Positions 41,701-53,993 are shown, numbered from the stretch's first letter. The stretch is DNA of 64,000 nucleotides from Balanoglossus misakiensis (GCA_040954595.2 CM082580.2:13206001-13270000); one strand, 5' to 3'. The notes: a model not told the origin generated them from the sequence alone. Numbers and translations: made by a program.

Positions 41701-44700
41701 AATGTAGTTCTGAAATAAATGCATGTACTTGTACTCACACAGCACAGAGTGTTACTTAGAATGCAAACTACCATCTCCCAAATTACAGCTGCTGTCTTCA
41801 TCACATGCACACAAAGCAGGTGACATCACACCTTGTGGAGGACAGCTCCATTTACAGAATTAAATTTGAAGTACTTGTTCTCACTTATCCACGGCTAAAT
41901 GTCCGTGATCTGTCACACCTGATTGACGATCGAGAAGTAGTCGAGCAAATCTTTGCCGTCGGACGTTTTGCACTCAGACAGGGCCCTAAATAAGATTGGA
42001 AGTCTCGCAAACCACTTTCTCCAATGTTTTTCACATAATTTTTTTTTTTATTTCTCATACATGTAGATTGACAAAGTGGTGACACAGCTTAAAAAGAGAC
42101 CCAAACTGCTATATCTGGTAAGATTGCATTTTCATGATTCATGCATGCAAAGTGGAGTAGGACCATAATGGAGATTGGCAAAGCAGACTACGACTTGTTT
42201 TATCAGACATCTTAAGTTAAATTCAATGCTTTGATAATCATCTTAACGATCTCGAAAGAATTGTAAATGGGCAAAACTTGTTATGATGTTCAATTAAGAC
42301 ACATCTGCTTGTCATCGAAGTGTAAAGTGTCAACATTAAGTAGCTTTTTAATCTGACCTCAGAATGGAGGTCGCGGAACAGAGCCAGTGGATGAAATGTT
42401 AATGACCATTAACTAGAGGGTACCCTCACCTTGTCTGCTGTGTCAACTTTAGTTCAAGATATTCGCATGGAGGGATATTCGGAATTTTCTGTTTTCTCAA
42501 TTTCCTTCTTTCCATATTTATGTTGTGAACAGTGCCAGAAGCTTTCCAATAAATGAGACTTTGCGGTGAAGTAGTCTTGTCAAACCATGGCTCATCATCA
42601 TTCCTTGCATTTGAAGAAGATGAACAATGATTGGGTGCATCTGCTAATAACATGCTTACCCATTAACCCATCAAGTCTGGCGGTCTCTTTTCTATCGTTT
42701 CATAATTCTCAAGACATTGTATACTCAAACTGTTTTTGATAAAAGATGCATTTTTTATCTACAGTACTTTATAGTGAATGCTTTACTGTTTCTTTGACGC
42801 CCACGACATTAGAACTATGGGAAACGTGATGATACAGTTTTCCCAAAGGGGATTTCTGGCCAGAAGCAAGATATTATAGCTGAATATGTTTGTTAAGAAT
42901 ATTATATTGTGTAGCAGCTGAGATGACCTTTAGCAAGAAATGTTACAAGGAAATACTTTCAGAGAAATTTGCCCTGTTATGAACACTTTGTTCACTTTCA
43001 AAATGCAATTTAAACCCGAATAATCTGGTCATGGTCATAAACTTTAAGACGAAGGGTTCCACAAACAGGTCAGAAAACAATGTACATTGAAATTCAGGTG
43101 ATGTTTGAACCCAAAACTCTCACAATCTATATACATCTTTAATAGTTGCATACCATATAAATAATTTAAATGAATGACAGTGAGACATTGAACAGTGCAA
43201 CATCAGTATGTCAAATTAAAGTGCTCTGCCCTCTGTGCCTTGATATTTGAACACCTTTGTTTTCCCTCTCCCAGTATTTGGATACAGTTTTCCTGAAGGA
43301 TCCTCATGTGGGGAAGGATTTCCATGCTCTACAAGTCGAACTTTATGCAGAATTTGAGAGACCAAGACTCAAGCCATTCTTAAGGAACAGCAACTATTAT
43401 CCTTTGCAGAAAGCTTTAGAAGTATGTGAACAGAGACACTTCATACCAGAGATGGTATTTCTTTTAGGTAAGTAAAAATGCAAGTTTATGGTTTCCACAC
43501 CCCTTTTGCTAATCTATTTGGCCAAATACAATCAGATGGATCCATGAAATCAAATATTTCTGTGTAATAATAGTAAAGTTAGTATTTTGCATCATATGAT
43601 GAGACTTTTCTCAACACCTATTTATGTATCTCTGTCTATGGTTTCAGGTCGTATGGGTAACACCAAACAGGCCCTACAGTTGATCACAGAGGAACTGGAT
43701 GATGTAGAGCAAGCCATTGAATTTGCCAAGGAACATGATGATGAGGAGCTATGGGAAGATCTTATTTCATATTCTATGGACAAACCAAGTAAGCTTTCTG
43801 AAGCCATTATGGGCTCAGTTGAGAAACGCATCGAGTCACTGAGCCAGATGTGTCATGAAAAAGAATGTATCTGCCCTACAGGCTACAATACTCTTTGAAG
43901 TCCTGAAATTTTAAACCAAAAAGGCTCTAAGGAAAATAGAAATGTTATCCTCCAAAGTAATCATAATTATTTGTTTTTTTGTCAACCATTACAGAGTTTA
44001 TAACTGGTTTGCTTCAAAGCATTGGAACTCACGTAGATCCAATTCTCTTGATCAGGGTAAGTTGGAATTCTGCCTCCTTTATTCCTCTTTCTTTTTCTGT
44101 AAAAAGTTAAACTATCCTGTTTTTGACGTTTCATTGTTGATTGCTCATATTTTTGTCTTTCATTTGGACATTTTCACAGCGGATTCGCGAGAGGATGGAG
44201 ATTCCTGGACTGAGAGACTCTTTGGTCAAAATTTTACAAGATTATAATTTACAGGTATGGAAAATGGAAGCATCAATTGCCAGCTAAGTTTAGCCTACAT
44301 GTTTTGCCCCTAAATATTTATACTACTTCGCAAACCTTTAAAAGTTATGCACACATTCAAGAGAATTTATTTTATTTTTTGTGCCATGATTTGTCTTGAT
44401 TTGTTATCTTTCATTTTATTTTGCATAGATATCACTGCGGGAAGGCTGCAAGAAAATCTTGGTTTCAGATTGTTTCTCATTGATGGAAAAATTGAACAAG
44501 ATTCAAAAACGAGGAATCAGAGTGGATGGTAAGAAAAGAGTTCAATTTAAACCTTGGAGAAAAAAGCTGATGTCCCTGTGCAGAAGAAGGTTGCATGAGT
44601 GACAAGTAAAGGTTCCACCTTTCAGATATGAAATCCCCTTGCATATAAAATATTGGCTCAAGAAAACTGATAATTTGTTTACACAAATTTCTTTCAGATG

Positions 44701-45220
44701 AACAGACTTGTCCCGCTTGTCACGGCTCACTGACAGAAGATGGTAAGTTAGTTTGACTTGGAAATGCAATGGTGATTCCTAGTATGCTCATAGAGGGCAG
44801 TCTTTGAAATTAGGTTGAGTGATAAAAATATAACACATATGGCCATTCCACCAGAGATATAAATAAATGTGTCTACAGCTAATCCATTCTGATTTCTTGC
44901 AGATGCACGCAGAGCTGCAAATATTGTCGTGTTCTTCTGTCGACACACTTTCCATGAAGACTGTCTGCCAGCTCACAATATGGTAAGACTCTGTCACACG
45001 ATCGAAGATATCAATACAAACTGATAAGGCCTGTTTTACCCCATCTTATCCTGCCATATCTATTTCCAAGCTAACAGTTCCCCACATTTCTTTAGAAATG
45101 ACAAAGGCTGTGTCAAAAGCCTATTTTCAACATATCTATACAATTGATTTCTTGCAGGAGACTTGCAATATCTGCCACGCCCAGAGGAAACGTCGTGGGG
45201 TGTCAATATTCAAGAAGTAA
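26785..45220 (+). CDS. vps41: VPS41, HOPS complex subunit, 861 aa, 24 coding exons
   Basis: Coding exons: 26785-26814, 28033-28191, 29168-29251, 30013-30087, 32102-32167, 32493-32561, 34229-34348, 35752-35901, 37130-37196, 37314-37411, 38168-38416, 38526-38644, 39318-39492, 41105-41280, 41466-41604, 42067-42117, 43275-43467, 43648-43788, 43995-44056, 44180-44254, 44429-44528, 44698-44742, 44903-44982, 45158-45220. All phases agree; human VPS41 is 854 aa. The order is an acidic Ser/Glu-rich N terminus, EPKLKYERI, a WD40 beta-propeller (about 45-360), a TPR-like alpha-solenoid/clathrin-repeat region (about 380-790; LLKTLGELYTYDKRYDKAL, KDVFQLIHKHNLFDSI), and a C-terminal RING-H2 using Cys804, Cys807, Cys827, His829, His832, Cys835, Cys844 and Cys847. 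VPS41 tethers late endosomes to lysosomes through Rab7/Arl8 and also supports regulated secretory granule formation. The intron after 37411 has a GC donor, and a putative extra exon lies at 30946-31086. Confidence 0.97.
27580..27668. repeat. (ATTC)n tetranucleotide repeat
   Basis: About 20 ATTC/ATTG/ACTC units lie in the first VPS41 intron, degenerating to ACTC at the right end. A short run of the same unit occurs at 11133-11149. Confidence 0.9.
29981..30007. repeat. (TTTG)n tetranucleotide repeat next to a VPS41 acceptor
   Basis: Seven TTTG units end five bases before the acceptor AG at 30011-30012 of VPS41 exon 4. They therefore replace the usual polypyrimidine tract with T/G sequence. Length change here could alter splicing of that exon. 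Confidence 0.85.
30946..31086 (+). other. putative in-frame cassette exon of VPS41 (47 codons)
   Basis: Acceptor TTCTGTTTTAG precedes an open 141-nt segment ending in GAT|GTGAGT. It lies between VPS41 exons 4 and 5, both of which meet at phase 0, so inclusion keeps the frame. It would insert a polar Asn/Asp/Lys-rich loop (starts VGLRGTDVKNNND, ends KVNKRILD) into a propeller blade. Skipping it gives the better match to human VPS41 (DDGR joined to VAVNGLYE). It is therefore either an alternative exon or a chance open intron segment. Confidence 0.4.
37412..38167 (+). other. GC-AG intron of VPS41
   Basis: The exon ends ...AAG CAA GAG and the intron begins GCAAGT, the known consensus for the minor GC donor class. 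It ends AATCCAG. The nearby GT (GTGCAA, 4 nt downstream) would put the next exon out of frame and hit a stop at once. The GC donor is therefore required for an intact protein. Confidence 0.85.
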
Positions 45221-45360
45221 GCAACGCATTCTCCCAAGATACTAAGAACAACGCCAAAACAACCAGCAAGACACTTCCACGTTGCTTCATGAGGATTTTG
45301 AAATCAGATTTACAGTTGTAAATTTACTTTTGAACAAAAAGAACCTTATTTCTTTAAGTC

Positions 45361-45366
45361 AATAAA
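45361..45366 (+). terminator. poly(A) signal of VPS41
   Basis: AATAAA lies 140 nt after the VPS41 stop TAA (45218-45220). A second hexamer at 45692-45697 may give a longer 3' UTR. Confidence 0.65.
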
Positions 45367-46556
45367 GTCAAAGATTCATGAATTTAAATATTTTGTTGGT
45401 GCTCTACTTGTTTGTTTGTTTTTTGCATCATATTGTTGCTCAAATTTACTGATAAACCGAAGTTGTCAAACAGCGGATTCGGGATCCGTCAACTTGTAAT
45501 TCAAGTGGAAGGAATATCTGTGATGCATAGTTTGTATGCCATCAAAGTTGAGCTGTGTATTTACTTGAAAAAATTAAAGATGACCCCAAATTACCATTAT
45601 TTACATATACAAAATTAGGTACATATTGACAGAAAAATTCATGCTCAAATGTACTTTCAATTTTTTGTTATTGCAAAAGCTTTCTTGGTTAAATAAAGTA
45701 CTATCCTTTATGGTATCACCATTTGTAGCAGAGTTTTCTTTTCTTCCCTAACCATTAACATTTTTGACTCTGTGCTATTGAATCTGTCTGCTGAGATATT
45801 GCACTGGTTCAGTGTGTGCAGTGGCAACTTCCAGATATGCTGGTACATGTAGCACTGCACCAGTGTACTGAGTATTCACATGTTGCACTGCACATGGCAT
45901 ATTAACATTCACTCAACAAACAAATTAGTCATTGTTCATTTTGAAAGAAATTCTGTCTCCCAAGAAGAACTGCATCCAGGTGCGCATACTTGGTTGATCG
46001 GCCATCTTACTCTGTAATCTCTGTGCTAGGCTCGACCTTTGGTTTGAAGTACCTCGCTGACGTACAATGAATCCAATCAGAAATTCCTCATCAATATAAC
46101 TTTAAATTCACATGTTTTGAGAAAAAATGACTGAGAACTTACTTAAGCAGAGGATGTGTGGAATAGGAGCTGCAAGCCAGGAGAAAGGCACCCTTGAGAA
46201 TCGATCTTTGTCGCTACTTTCAGGCATGGTGTTTGCTCGTCAAAGACTGAGTTTCGAATGATGGAAGTGGCCCCACACTGACCACCTGGCAAAAGAACTG
46301 GCTGACAACTATCCAATCAAAATGTGCCATTCACGAGGTGCATTTTTTGGAGCTTGTGATTGGTTGATGTGATTGAGTTGTTTAGCATACTAAGATCACA
46401 GATGGCGGGTTGTAAGCCGGATATAGTAGAGTGGAGTGCAATCGTTCAGATATTGAACTCCTCTTCTATTATTTAAGATGCAAGTGAATGTTTAATGATT
46501 AAAAAATGCAATCCAATAGGACACACAGTTCTGATAGGGATTTTTATGACAATAGT

Positions 46557-46562
46557 TTTATT
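46557..46562 (-). terminator. candidate poly(A) signal of CAPN7
   Basis: Minus-strand AATAAA, with an alternative at 46740-46735. Either gives CAPN7 a 3' UTR of about 1.3-1.5 kb. Confidence 0.4.
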
Positions 46563-48004
46563 TTTTTTGAGCAACAGCAAGAACCACATAGCACTGCTAC
46601 TACACTTTCAACTGTAGATAATTTGTGCAGTTAATCCTGCTGGAACCTTGAAATAATTTCAAGTCCATCTCATTGCTGCTGTCTTGGACAGAGCAGAAAG
46701 TGATAAAGCATTGTGTATCTGAAGATTATTCGGTTTTATTTACAATATATATGTGCCATAGAATTTTAAATTCAATCATACAAATGTAAAATGTTGAAAT
46801 GTGTGGAGTATTTCAGATATTGATTTTGTGTGAAGGAACATCATCCCGACGATCAGGTAAATGTGAAGGAATTATTTTTTTAAAGATGTCTCTGTTGGCT
46901 TAGAAAAACAATTCTAGTCGTAACGAAAGACATGATTTTGGTCTAAAAATATTCACAGACTGGATCAATTCCTCTTGGAAGTATGCTAATCTAGCAAAGT
47001 GTTTTCTCATTCTTCAAGTTCACTGGTACTTTATGTCGCCGCCAGAAAGTGGTAGACAGTTTCCATAGTGATGAGAATTCAGACTGCACTACACCAGTCT
47101 AGTAGTGGTAGAGCTGATTAAGACAACCCCTCTCATAATCAGCACTTATTTAGCACCCAAACCCTCTGCAATGTAAATACTCCTTTCAGTTTTCACTCAC
47201 TCACATTTCTACTCCTACATCACTCATACATGCACATGACCATGCAAGGGTCTCTGTGATTGGTGTATTCATATCAATGTATCTCTAAGTCCGCTTACGA
47301 ATATTTACAACTGTTTACTACATTATTTATACCGCCCATCTCCCAATGTACCACACTTACAACTGTATTTGGCTTATCAGTTTCACAAATGAATGCAAAT
47401 GTAACTCAAAACTAAATGCTATGGATGCCAGTAAAAAAGTTACTTCTATATATGGTGTTGAATTTACCATATAATACCAAAATATTGAGTTTTCAAAAAC
47501 ACTTGCTCATGTCCTATGCTGATATCTGTAATAGGGACAAATAAGTCTAACTATGGCTAACATTTTCCTAGTTTCTGTGTATATGGTGATTGGTGTCCAA
47601 CCAGGTGTTGCAAACGTGTATGCAAATGCTGAAATGCTATATACAATGTATGAGCATGGTGTATTCCCACAATTCCCTTCATACTATTGATTTTGATGTA
47701 TAAAATGAAAATGTCTACCTCTAAAGCAGAAATACACACTGTATGTACAAAGTCCTATCAATATCTTACACTTTCATCTCATAACAAATGTTTGGTGTCT
47801 TCAATTTTCACATGATCCTTCTAATCTTTGTCAGCAGTGACTTGGGGTCTTGAGTTGAAAGCCTCTTGGAAATCAACATTGTCTCTTATTGTATGATGTA
47901 TATAGTTCCGTGATCACCACACCCCAGCACAAAGAACTGCAAATTACTATCAGCTGCACGACAAGTATTGCTCAAATTCAACGATGAAACGGTAACACTG
48001 AAGG

Positions 48005-51000
48005 TTACCGCAACTTGGCAAGTTTGATTGGACACGACGCGGACACTGTCAGAAAGAATGGACTTTCCTGACCCGGTCTGAATGTGCAGGGTGTGATGTT
48101 GTATGTTCCGCCAGGGACGTCCTCCATTTGCAAAACGGAAAAACCAGATCTGTGAATGAAACAAGGCTTGTCTATTCAAACTCACATCAACACTTTAGCT
48201 CTGAATACTATGCCTGTCTGTCTGTCTGTCCCCCAGTCTTACTGACAGTGGAAAGAAATGATGCCCCATTCCAATGACAATCCCATCCAATAAACAAAAC
48301 AAGTACACATAAACAGATAAACAAACAAACAAACCTGAAATCTCCTGAGAATTGTTTTTTGAACTCTGTGCCTTTACCAGTCGTGGTGACACACTGCACC
48401 TCAAAACCCACACTGAAATTTCTGTTGAGGTGGAAAATAAAAAACATTAACACTTTTCTGAATGGGAGGTCTGCAATTCTGTGGGAGGTATCACATGTGG
48501 CTGTGTGGGAGAGGTCTGTATACTGAGTATGTCTACTCACTTGGGTCCCTTGAGATCAACCATCAGGTAATTACCAATGCTATTATTCTCCAAGGTAACT
48601 TGATACATGGGATTATTCCTGTAGGTCTCTGGATAATTGCCACATCCACCTGCTGTAATACCCTTCCAGTGACCTGTCACCTGCAACACAAAACAGAATG
48701 ACAACCTCGAGTCCCACAGTCCCTCAACACACAGATTAAAGACTAGGGTGGCCGCAAGACCACAGATACCTCTTCTATACAAGAGTGTGCACTCACCTCT
48801 TTTTCATGGGTGTACGGTTCAGGTACCTTGGTCAGTTTGAATTCACAGCTGGAATAAATCTGTAAGAGTTGGATTTACAATAACAGGGATATTTATCTGA
48901 TGACACACCTGGGAGAAAATTGAGTCAATTTCCGCAAACTGCATCTGTACATTTCATGGGCATACAATCTTTGCATCTTCAAATCATGATTGCGTACAAG
49001 TTATTTAGTGGCGAGAAACATAGGCTTGTTTGCAGAGACACAGGTAAGGCACTTACCCGTAGTGTATAATGTATAGTGCTGTTCTTTTCATACTGTGACA
49101 CGACCAATGTGTAGTTTGATGTTCCCTTCTCTTTGACTAACATCTTACACAGATAGTGAGGGCTGTTGATCCGTGTGCCATCAATGTACGGTGGAGGGTC
49201 ATCTGTGTGAGACAACCAACAAAAATACCAGTGAAGTAAATCTTTGCAATTAACTGCAATTAAGGTAGTACATACACATGTATGTGCCTTGGGACATACA
49301 TGTACAGATGAACTGGTTGGAGGAAACTTGTACAGTTGAGTTGTTTTATAACATCAAAGTCTAATTAAATACATAAACTTCACTTACTGGGATAGAACAC
49401 CTTCTTTCCTCCAGTTTTGTACACAAGCAAAGTGATGTACTCTTTATTGTCAGCAAAATCATCCTGGAAGATAAGAAAAAAAATATCACCAAAATTGAAC
49501 AATTTCACAGACTACAGTCTGCCATGGATGCAGCCAATAAATGAGAATGTATAAAGACACCACTCTCAAAGTCTACCCAAGTAAGTGATAATTGTTTACC
49601 TTGTCTGTGATGTGTCTTGTGAGCAATGCCCACACAGCTCCAGGTCCCTTCACTTCAAGTTTGTATTGTGGGTTATCTCCTATGTTGTAGTTGTCCTTCT
49701 TCGGACCTTCTTTGGCACGCCATGTACTGAGAACACCAGAAAATGTGTGCATTTATTAAAAGGAATTCATTACATTAGATGCATTATTAACTACAGCCAC
49801 AAAATGGGGTCACTGTGATTACCAAAATCAGGCTTTTAAAGATGTATGGTTCATCACATGTAAGAGCCCTCTCCAATACCAAAGTAGATAACCAGAAGAC
49901 AAAAACTGATGTACTCACTAGTGGGTAACAAAAGTATACTTGAACAACGCTGGGTCCCAGTTCATGTATATCACATCAAAGTATTTGCACAGAGATTCAT
50001 AGTCAATCCAAAACACACCTGCAGAACACAAAGTCAATGCAATGTAACCACAGACGGCAGCAAGAGACTAATGTCTATGCTGGAAGGTTATTCACAAAAT
50101 ACTGCCATGTAAGCATTTAGTTCTTCATAAGCTAACAATATATTGAAGGAATGGATGGAAATACAATAACTACCATTATCATATTGTGAAGCCATCTCTG
50201 CATCAAAGTTCAAGGCTTTCTTCAGTTGTGGTGTCCAGTTGGCAGTGTCAAGCTCCGAGAAGTTGCCCCTCCATCTCAAATGATTCCATGGATTTTTCAG
50301 TTGGAAAAGTCTATTCCCCTGCAGAAAAGTGGAAAAACATGTTGTTTTTATCATCAACGCATGTACCCATACTGAATGGAAGCTAAAAACATGTGCAGTT
50401 CATCCTGACAACAAAGCAGAGCACACAACAAAATACTAACATCGATTTCTCGGATATCCAACATAGCATAGGCATGGGTGGGCACCAGTCCAGCACGCTC
50501 AGCCTCCAACTCAGACAGCAATCCCGTCGCCATGGTCACCAGTACATCTCCTTTGTGAAACTTGTTGAGTATTTTGTTGAAGACTTGGTCTCTGTTGAAC
50601 TCTTGTGGATCCACTTTGATGGCCACTCTCTCGGGAATCCAGCCAGTCAGTGCATGCAAGTCAATATTCTGCAGAAGAAGAAATTTAGTTTGTTTTTATT
50701 TGAAAACTCTCATCACATTTTTAAATTAAGCAATGACAATTTATATTTCCTGATATTGAGAAAACATTAACTTACAGAATTGGATCCAGGGAAGTCGTAT
50801 CCTCCCATGACTTTCATGTAGGCCTTTTCAAGCAGGGATACCCATAATTCATTTTGGTTGTTGGAGAAAGAGCAGAGGAGCTGACCATACTTGTCGACTG
50901 GTAAATAATCATCAATAATCACCTGAAAATAATGAAAATTTTGTACATCTAAATTTCATCAAAAGTGGAAAGTTGAAACTGATTCATGTGGCTCTTCATA

Positions 51001-53439
51001 GCTTTGAAATCAGTCCAGATTTTCAGACCCGGTAACAGATGATACATGTATTTCTCAGAACCTGTCACAGACATGTCCTGAAATCTGCCTGGGGTTTTCT
51101 AGCTGTCTATCAAGTTCATGACAAAAGAATGACTAACTTTTCTCTTGATGCCATTGAGATGCAGGATAACCATGTATTTTCCAATTGGGTTGTACACTGG
51201 ATTACCTTGTTTGTTTTGTGGATATATAACCCTGAAGAAGAAAAAATACCTCTTAAAAAATCGATCAAACAAGGATCTTGATTTGCAGAAGGGGTGAAAC
51301 TGTAATTAAAGGATGTACCACATTCTATGGATTTATTTCTTACTTACCTTGTAATAATTTGCTTTCTGAATTTTCTTTCATAAGCTGCACTGATGGCTAA
51401 CGATGCCACAAATGAACAGTCTGACACCACAGTCTGAAATTTACAACAGAACCATAATTTAGCTTCTGAAGTACATATGTATGACTAAAGCTGATCTGTC
51501 ATTCATATTTGTTCACTGACCCTAGAGGAGAGAAATAACCAACCTGTTTGATGCTTAAACTGGATATAGCTAAGATCATCTGTGGGTCACTGCAAATCTC
51601 ATCAGGTCTCACCCATTTGCCAAATTTTTCTCTTTGTTTTGGTGAAAGCTTAAGTTTTCCATGTGGGTCACTGAAAAACAGGAGAAGATTGTTATGGCTC
51701 TAAACATGCAATAAATCACAACAAAATGCTGCCACATTGGGGACAAATACACTAGACTACACTTTTGTTTCTGGGGACAAACCTACCTGAATGGTATTTT
51801 GTACGCAAATTTTTCCTTCAAATCTGCCTGTGATATGAATGGTACATATTCCCTCAGATTTATCAGCGAAGTGCTCCTGTTATCAAAAGGAAAAAAAAAA
51901 CAGAATCAGTCTGAGCCCCACCTCAAAAGTCAACAGTTTCCATATGCCTATGGCATACGGTGTGACAGACAGGCAGGCAGTCAGAGAAAGACATAGAGGT
52001 GTACTTACTTCAATACTGCTATTTCTTCTGCTGTATATCTGCCACCTCCACCCCCAATACTACCTCCTCCTCCCCCTCCAACACCCCCTCCCCCTCTGCC
52101 ACCTCTCGCAGGTGACACAGCCCTTGCTGACCCATGATTCTCTTTCCTGGGAGGTTTTGGACTCAGTCTCTGCCGGCTGTTGGATCTTCCTGCTGAAAGT
52201 CGGCTGTCGTCATCATCATCGTCTTCAAGGGGAGGCAAACTTGTTGGTGGTGTTGGAAGATCTAGAACCGATTCTGTCGCTGATGGAACTGATTTTGTTG
52301 AGGATGCAGCTTTTTTCAATACTTCAACTCTGAAAATGGATTAAAAGTGCTGTTATTGCAGGTGAAACAAAAAAGTATATCAAAGTATTTTCACTGAAAT
52401 CTTCAATAACTAAAAGACTTATTTCATCATAGTTCACAGAACAACTCAAAACATGGGAATGTGTGTCTCACCAACCTGTCTATTGCTTGTGCTGCAAGTC
52501 TCTTTAATCTGGCCTTCAGTGTTGGATCACCGGCAGATTTCTGCACACACACAAAATAAAACAACAAAGGAAGAAAAATTACAGTACAGACACCAGAATT
52601 GCAGAATTACTAGCATTCGTTCCCCATGCATCATTAGGTCACAGATCAGAATATAAAATTCACACTTACAGTTTCAAGGCATATTTCTGCAGCTTGCAAG
52701 TACAGCTCTGTAGCTTCTTTCAGATTGTTTTGTTTATCTTCATTGAAGGCTTGCTCGATGAGAAATTTTGCCCGCTCTGCAGCAATCTGTTCATTGGACT
52801 TTACCAGCAAAACTGGATTTTGATTCTGTGGCTGAGACACTGGTAAGAAATTAAGACTGTCTAGTCAGAACAGTACTAATTACAACAGGATACACCCACT
52901 TCAATTCCAAGTTCACTTAAATTTACACACAACTCCATTGAAATGAAACTGAATGTCAGTTACAGGTAAGACTGGGCTCATACCCATCATGAAGCGAATA
53001 CTCACATAGTCTTTTCAGTTCATCAACTCTGTGGATGTACTGGTTGTATTTATCAATCAAACTTTGAGCTGGGTTGATCAGTGAAACATTGTACAGGGCC
53101 TGAATAGCCTCCTGTTTGTCATGGTTACACAGAAGAAAAGAAGAAAACAACATTTAGACATCGTGACGGTGACTCATGTAACATGTGTAATGTACATGTA
53201 TGCACATGTATGTACATTGCAACAGACAAGTTCATCAAGCGGTAATGCGTGCAGTAAGTAGCTAGATACACCTCCTGACTTCTACTTACCGTATAGTAGA
53301 ATATCGCTGTCTTATAATCTTTAATTTGATCGAGTTGTGTCGCTTTCGTCGCAAACTGAACCGCATCTCCTATCAAAGCCTCGGCGTCAACAACCGATCT
53401 GTCATGTCCATAGCGGTCCGTGTAGTCATCCCAAAACAT
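48005..53439 (-). CDS. capn7: calpain-7 (PalB-type calpain), 870 aa, 20 exons
   Basis: Exons: 53439-53290, 53111-53006, 52839-52670, 52540-52476, 52329-52009, 51876-51787, 51670-51544, 51433-51348, 51231-51138, 50922-50776, 50668-50441, 50318-50174, 50018-49919, 49726-49600, 49463-49388, 49202-49057, 48859-48797, 48680-48541, 48421-48335, 48149-48005. All phases agree; human CAPN7 is 813 aa. Two MIT-type helical modules (about 25-90 and 100-160) bind ESCRT-III proteins in known homologues. A Ser/Pro/Gly-rich linker (about 165-265) leads to RYTAEEI. The protease core carries Cys349 ([12 protein letters not shown]), His517 ([13 protein letters not shown]) and Asn537 ([11 protein letters not shown]), so it should be active. 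Two C2-like/CBSW domains follow ([36 protein letters not shown]). There is no penta-EF-hand. The start ATG has an in-frame TAG 15 nt upstream, and the N terminus is about 20 residues longer than in human. Calpain-7 acts on endosomal membranes. Confidence 0.97.
52026..52110 (-). repeat. glycine-rich insertion in calpain-7
   Basis: A GGN-type simple repeat, read on the minus strand, encodes a run of Gly broken by Arg, Val, Ser and Ile. It sits directly before RYTAEEI, where human CAPN7 has a short linker without such a run. It is probably a flexible hinge between the MIT region and the protease core. Confidence 0.85.
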
Positions 53440-53595
53440 CTCATTCAATGGCTAGTCTGTTAAAATTACACCCAATAGTATAATTAACTGACAGAATGTT
53501 CAAACGTACGAACGGTAGATAAAATACCGCGTCGATAACGACGACAGTCACCTCGTCGCGAACCCCGGAAGTAAATATCGTCACTGCAGTCTAGT

Positions 53596-53653
53596 CGTGT
53601 TGGTTTGTTTTTCATTTCTTTACTCGTGTTGGTTTGTTTTTCATTTCTTTACT
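53596..53653. repeat. perfect 29-bp tandem duplication
   Basis: The unit begins CGTGTTGGTTTGTTTTTC and ends TTTCTTTACT. It occurs twice with no mismatch at 53596-53624 and 53625-53653, about 160-215 bp upstream of the CAPN7 start codon. Perfect identity suggests a recent event. Confidence 0.9.
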
Positions 53654-53671
53654 TGTAGTGGGGGCACTGTT

Positions 53672-53680
53672 CAAGATGGC
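53672..53680 (+). promoter_or_regulatory. YY1-type motif CAAGATGGC near CAPN7
   Basis: This is the same core as at the VPS41 start, but oriented away from CAPN7. Its ATG opens a 20-codon frame starting MAASKNRITFP and ending in TAA, which could be a divergent transcript start or simply a bidirectional promoter element. Confidence 0.4.
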
Positions 53681-53987
53681 AGCCAGCAAAAACAGAATAA
53701 CTTTCCCCGATAACTTTCCCAACCTTTCCCCGCAATAAAAGTGAACGCCTTCTGCAGTATTAGTTTATTCCATTCTTTTATTTTGAATACACTCAATCCT
53801 TCAATCGTTGCATCAATGATATTTATCATTTCCCATAATTCTCAGAGTATCATCAGTGAAAAGGGCGGTGGGTGGTTGCAGAGATATATTGGTATACATC
53901 AAAATGGACGGAATCTCGATTTGAATTTCTTCTGAATCTGAGTGTCACCCGGGAACTGGGGATCATCACCTGCATGAATTCCAATGA

Positions 53988-53993
53988 TTTTAT
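53988..53993 (-). terminator. poly(A) signal of the CNB-domain gene
   Basis: Minus-strand AATAAA lies about 145 nt after the TAA at 54139-54141. Confidence 0.5.

Larger units (their letters stand above)
45221..48004. other. 3' UTRs of VPS41 (+) and CAPN7 (-), convergent spacer
   Basis: No coding gene is visible. VPS41 has AATAAA at 45361-45366 and 45692-45697 (+). CAPN7 has minus-strand AATAAA at 46740-46735 and 46562-46557, which would give it a 3' UTR of 1.3-1.4 kb. The two transcripts need not overlap unless later sites are used. A weak CACTGG/CCAGTG inverted repeat lies near 45,800-45,880. Confidence 0.6.

Noticed and set aside
43789-43898. Open read-through after VPS41 exon 18
   Set aside because: The AAG-type donor (A|GTAAGC) and next exon match human VPS41; the extension is intronic.
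45790-45885. Possible microRNA-like hairpin (CACTGG/CCAGTG arms)
   Set aside because: The stem is only about 12 bp with an internal loop and a loop of about 40 nt, too weak for a precursor.
47886-48185. 99-codon minus-strand frame over the CAPN7 3' end
   Set aside because: Wrong frame. The true last exon (48149-48005) reads [18 protein letters not shown] and ends IKLAKLR, matching the calpain-7 C terminus.
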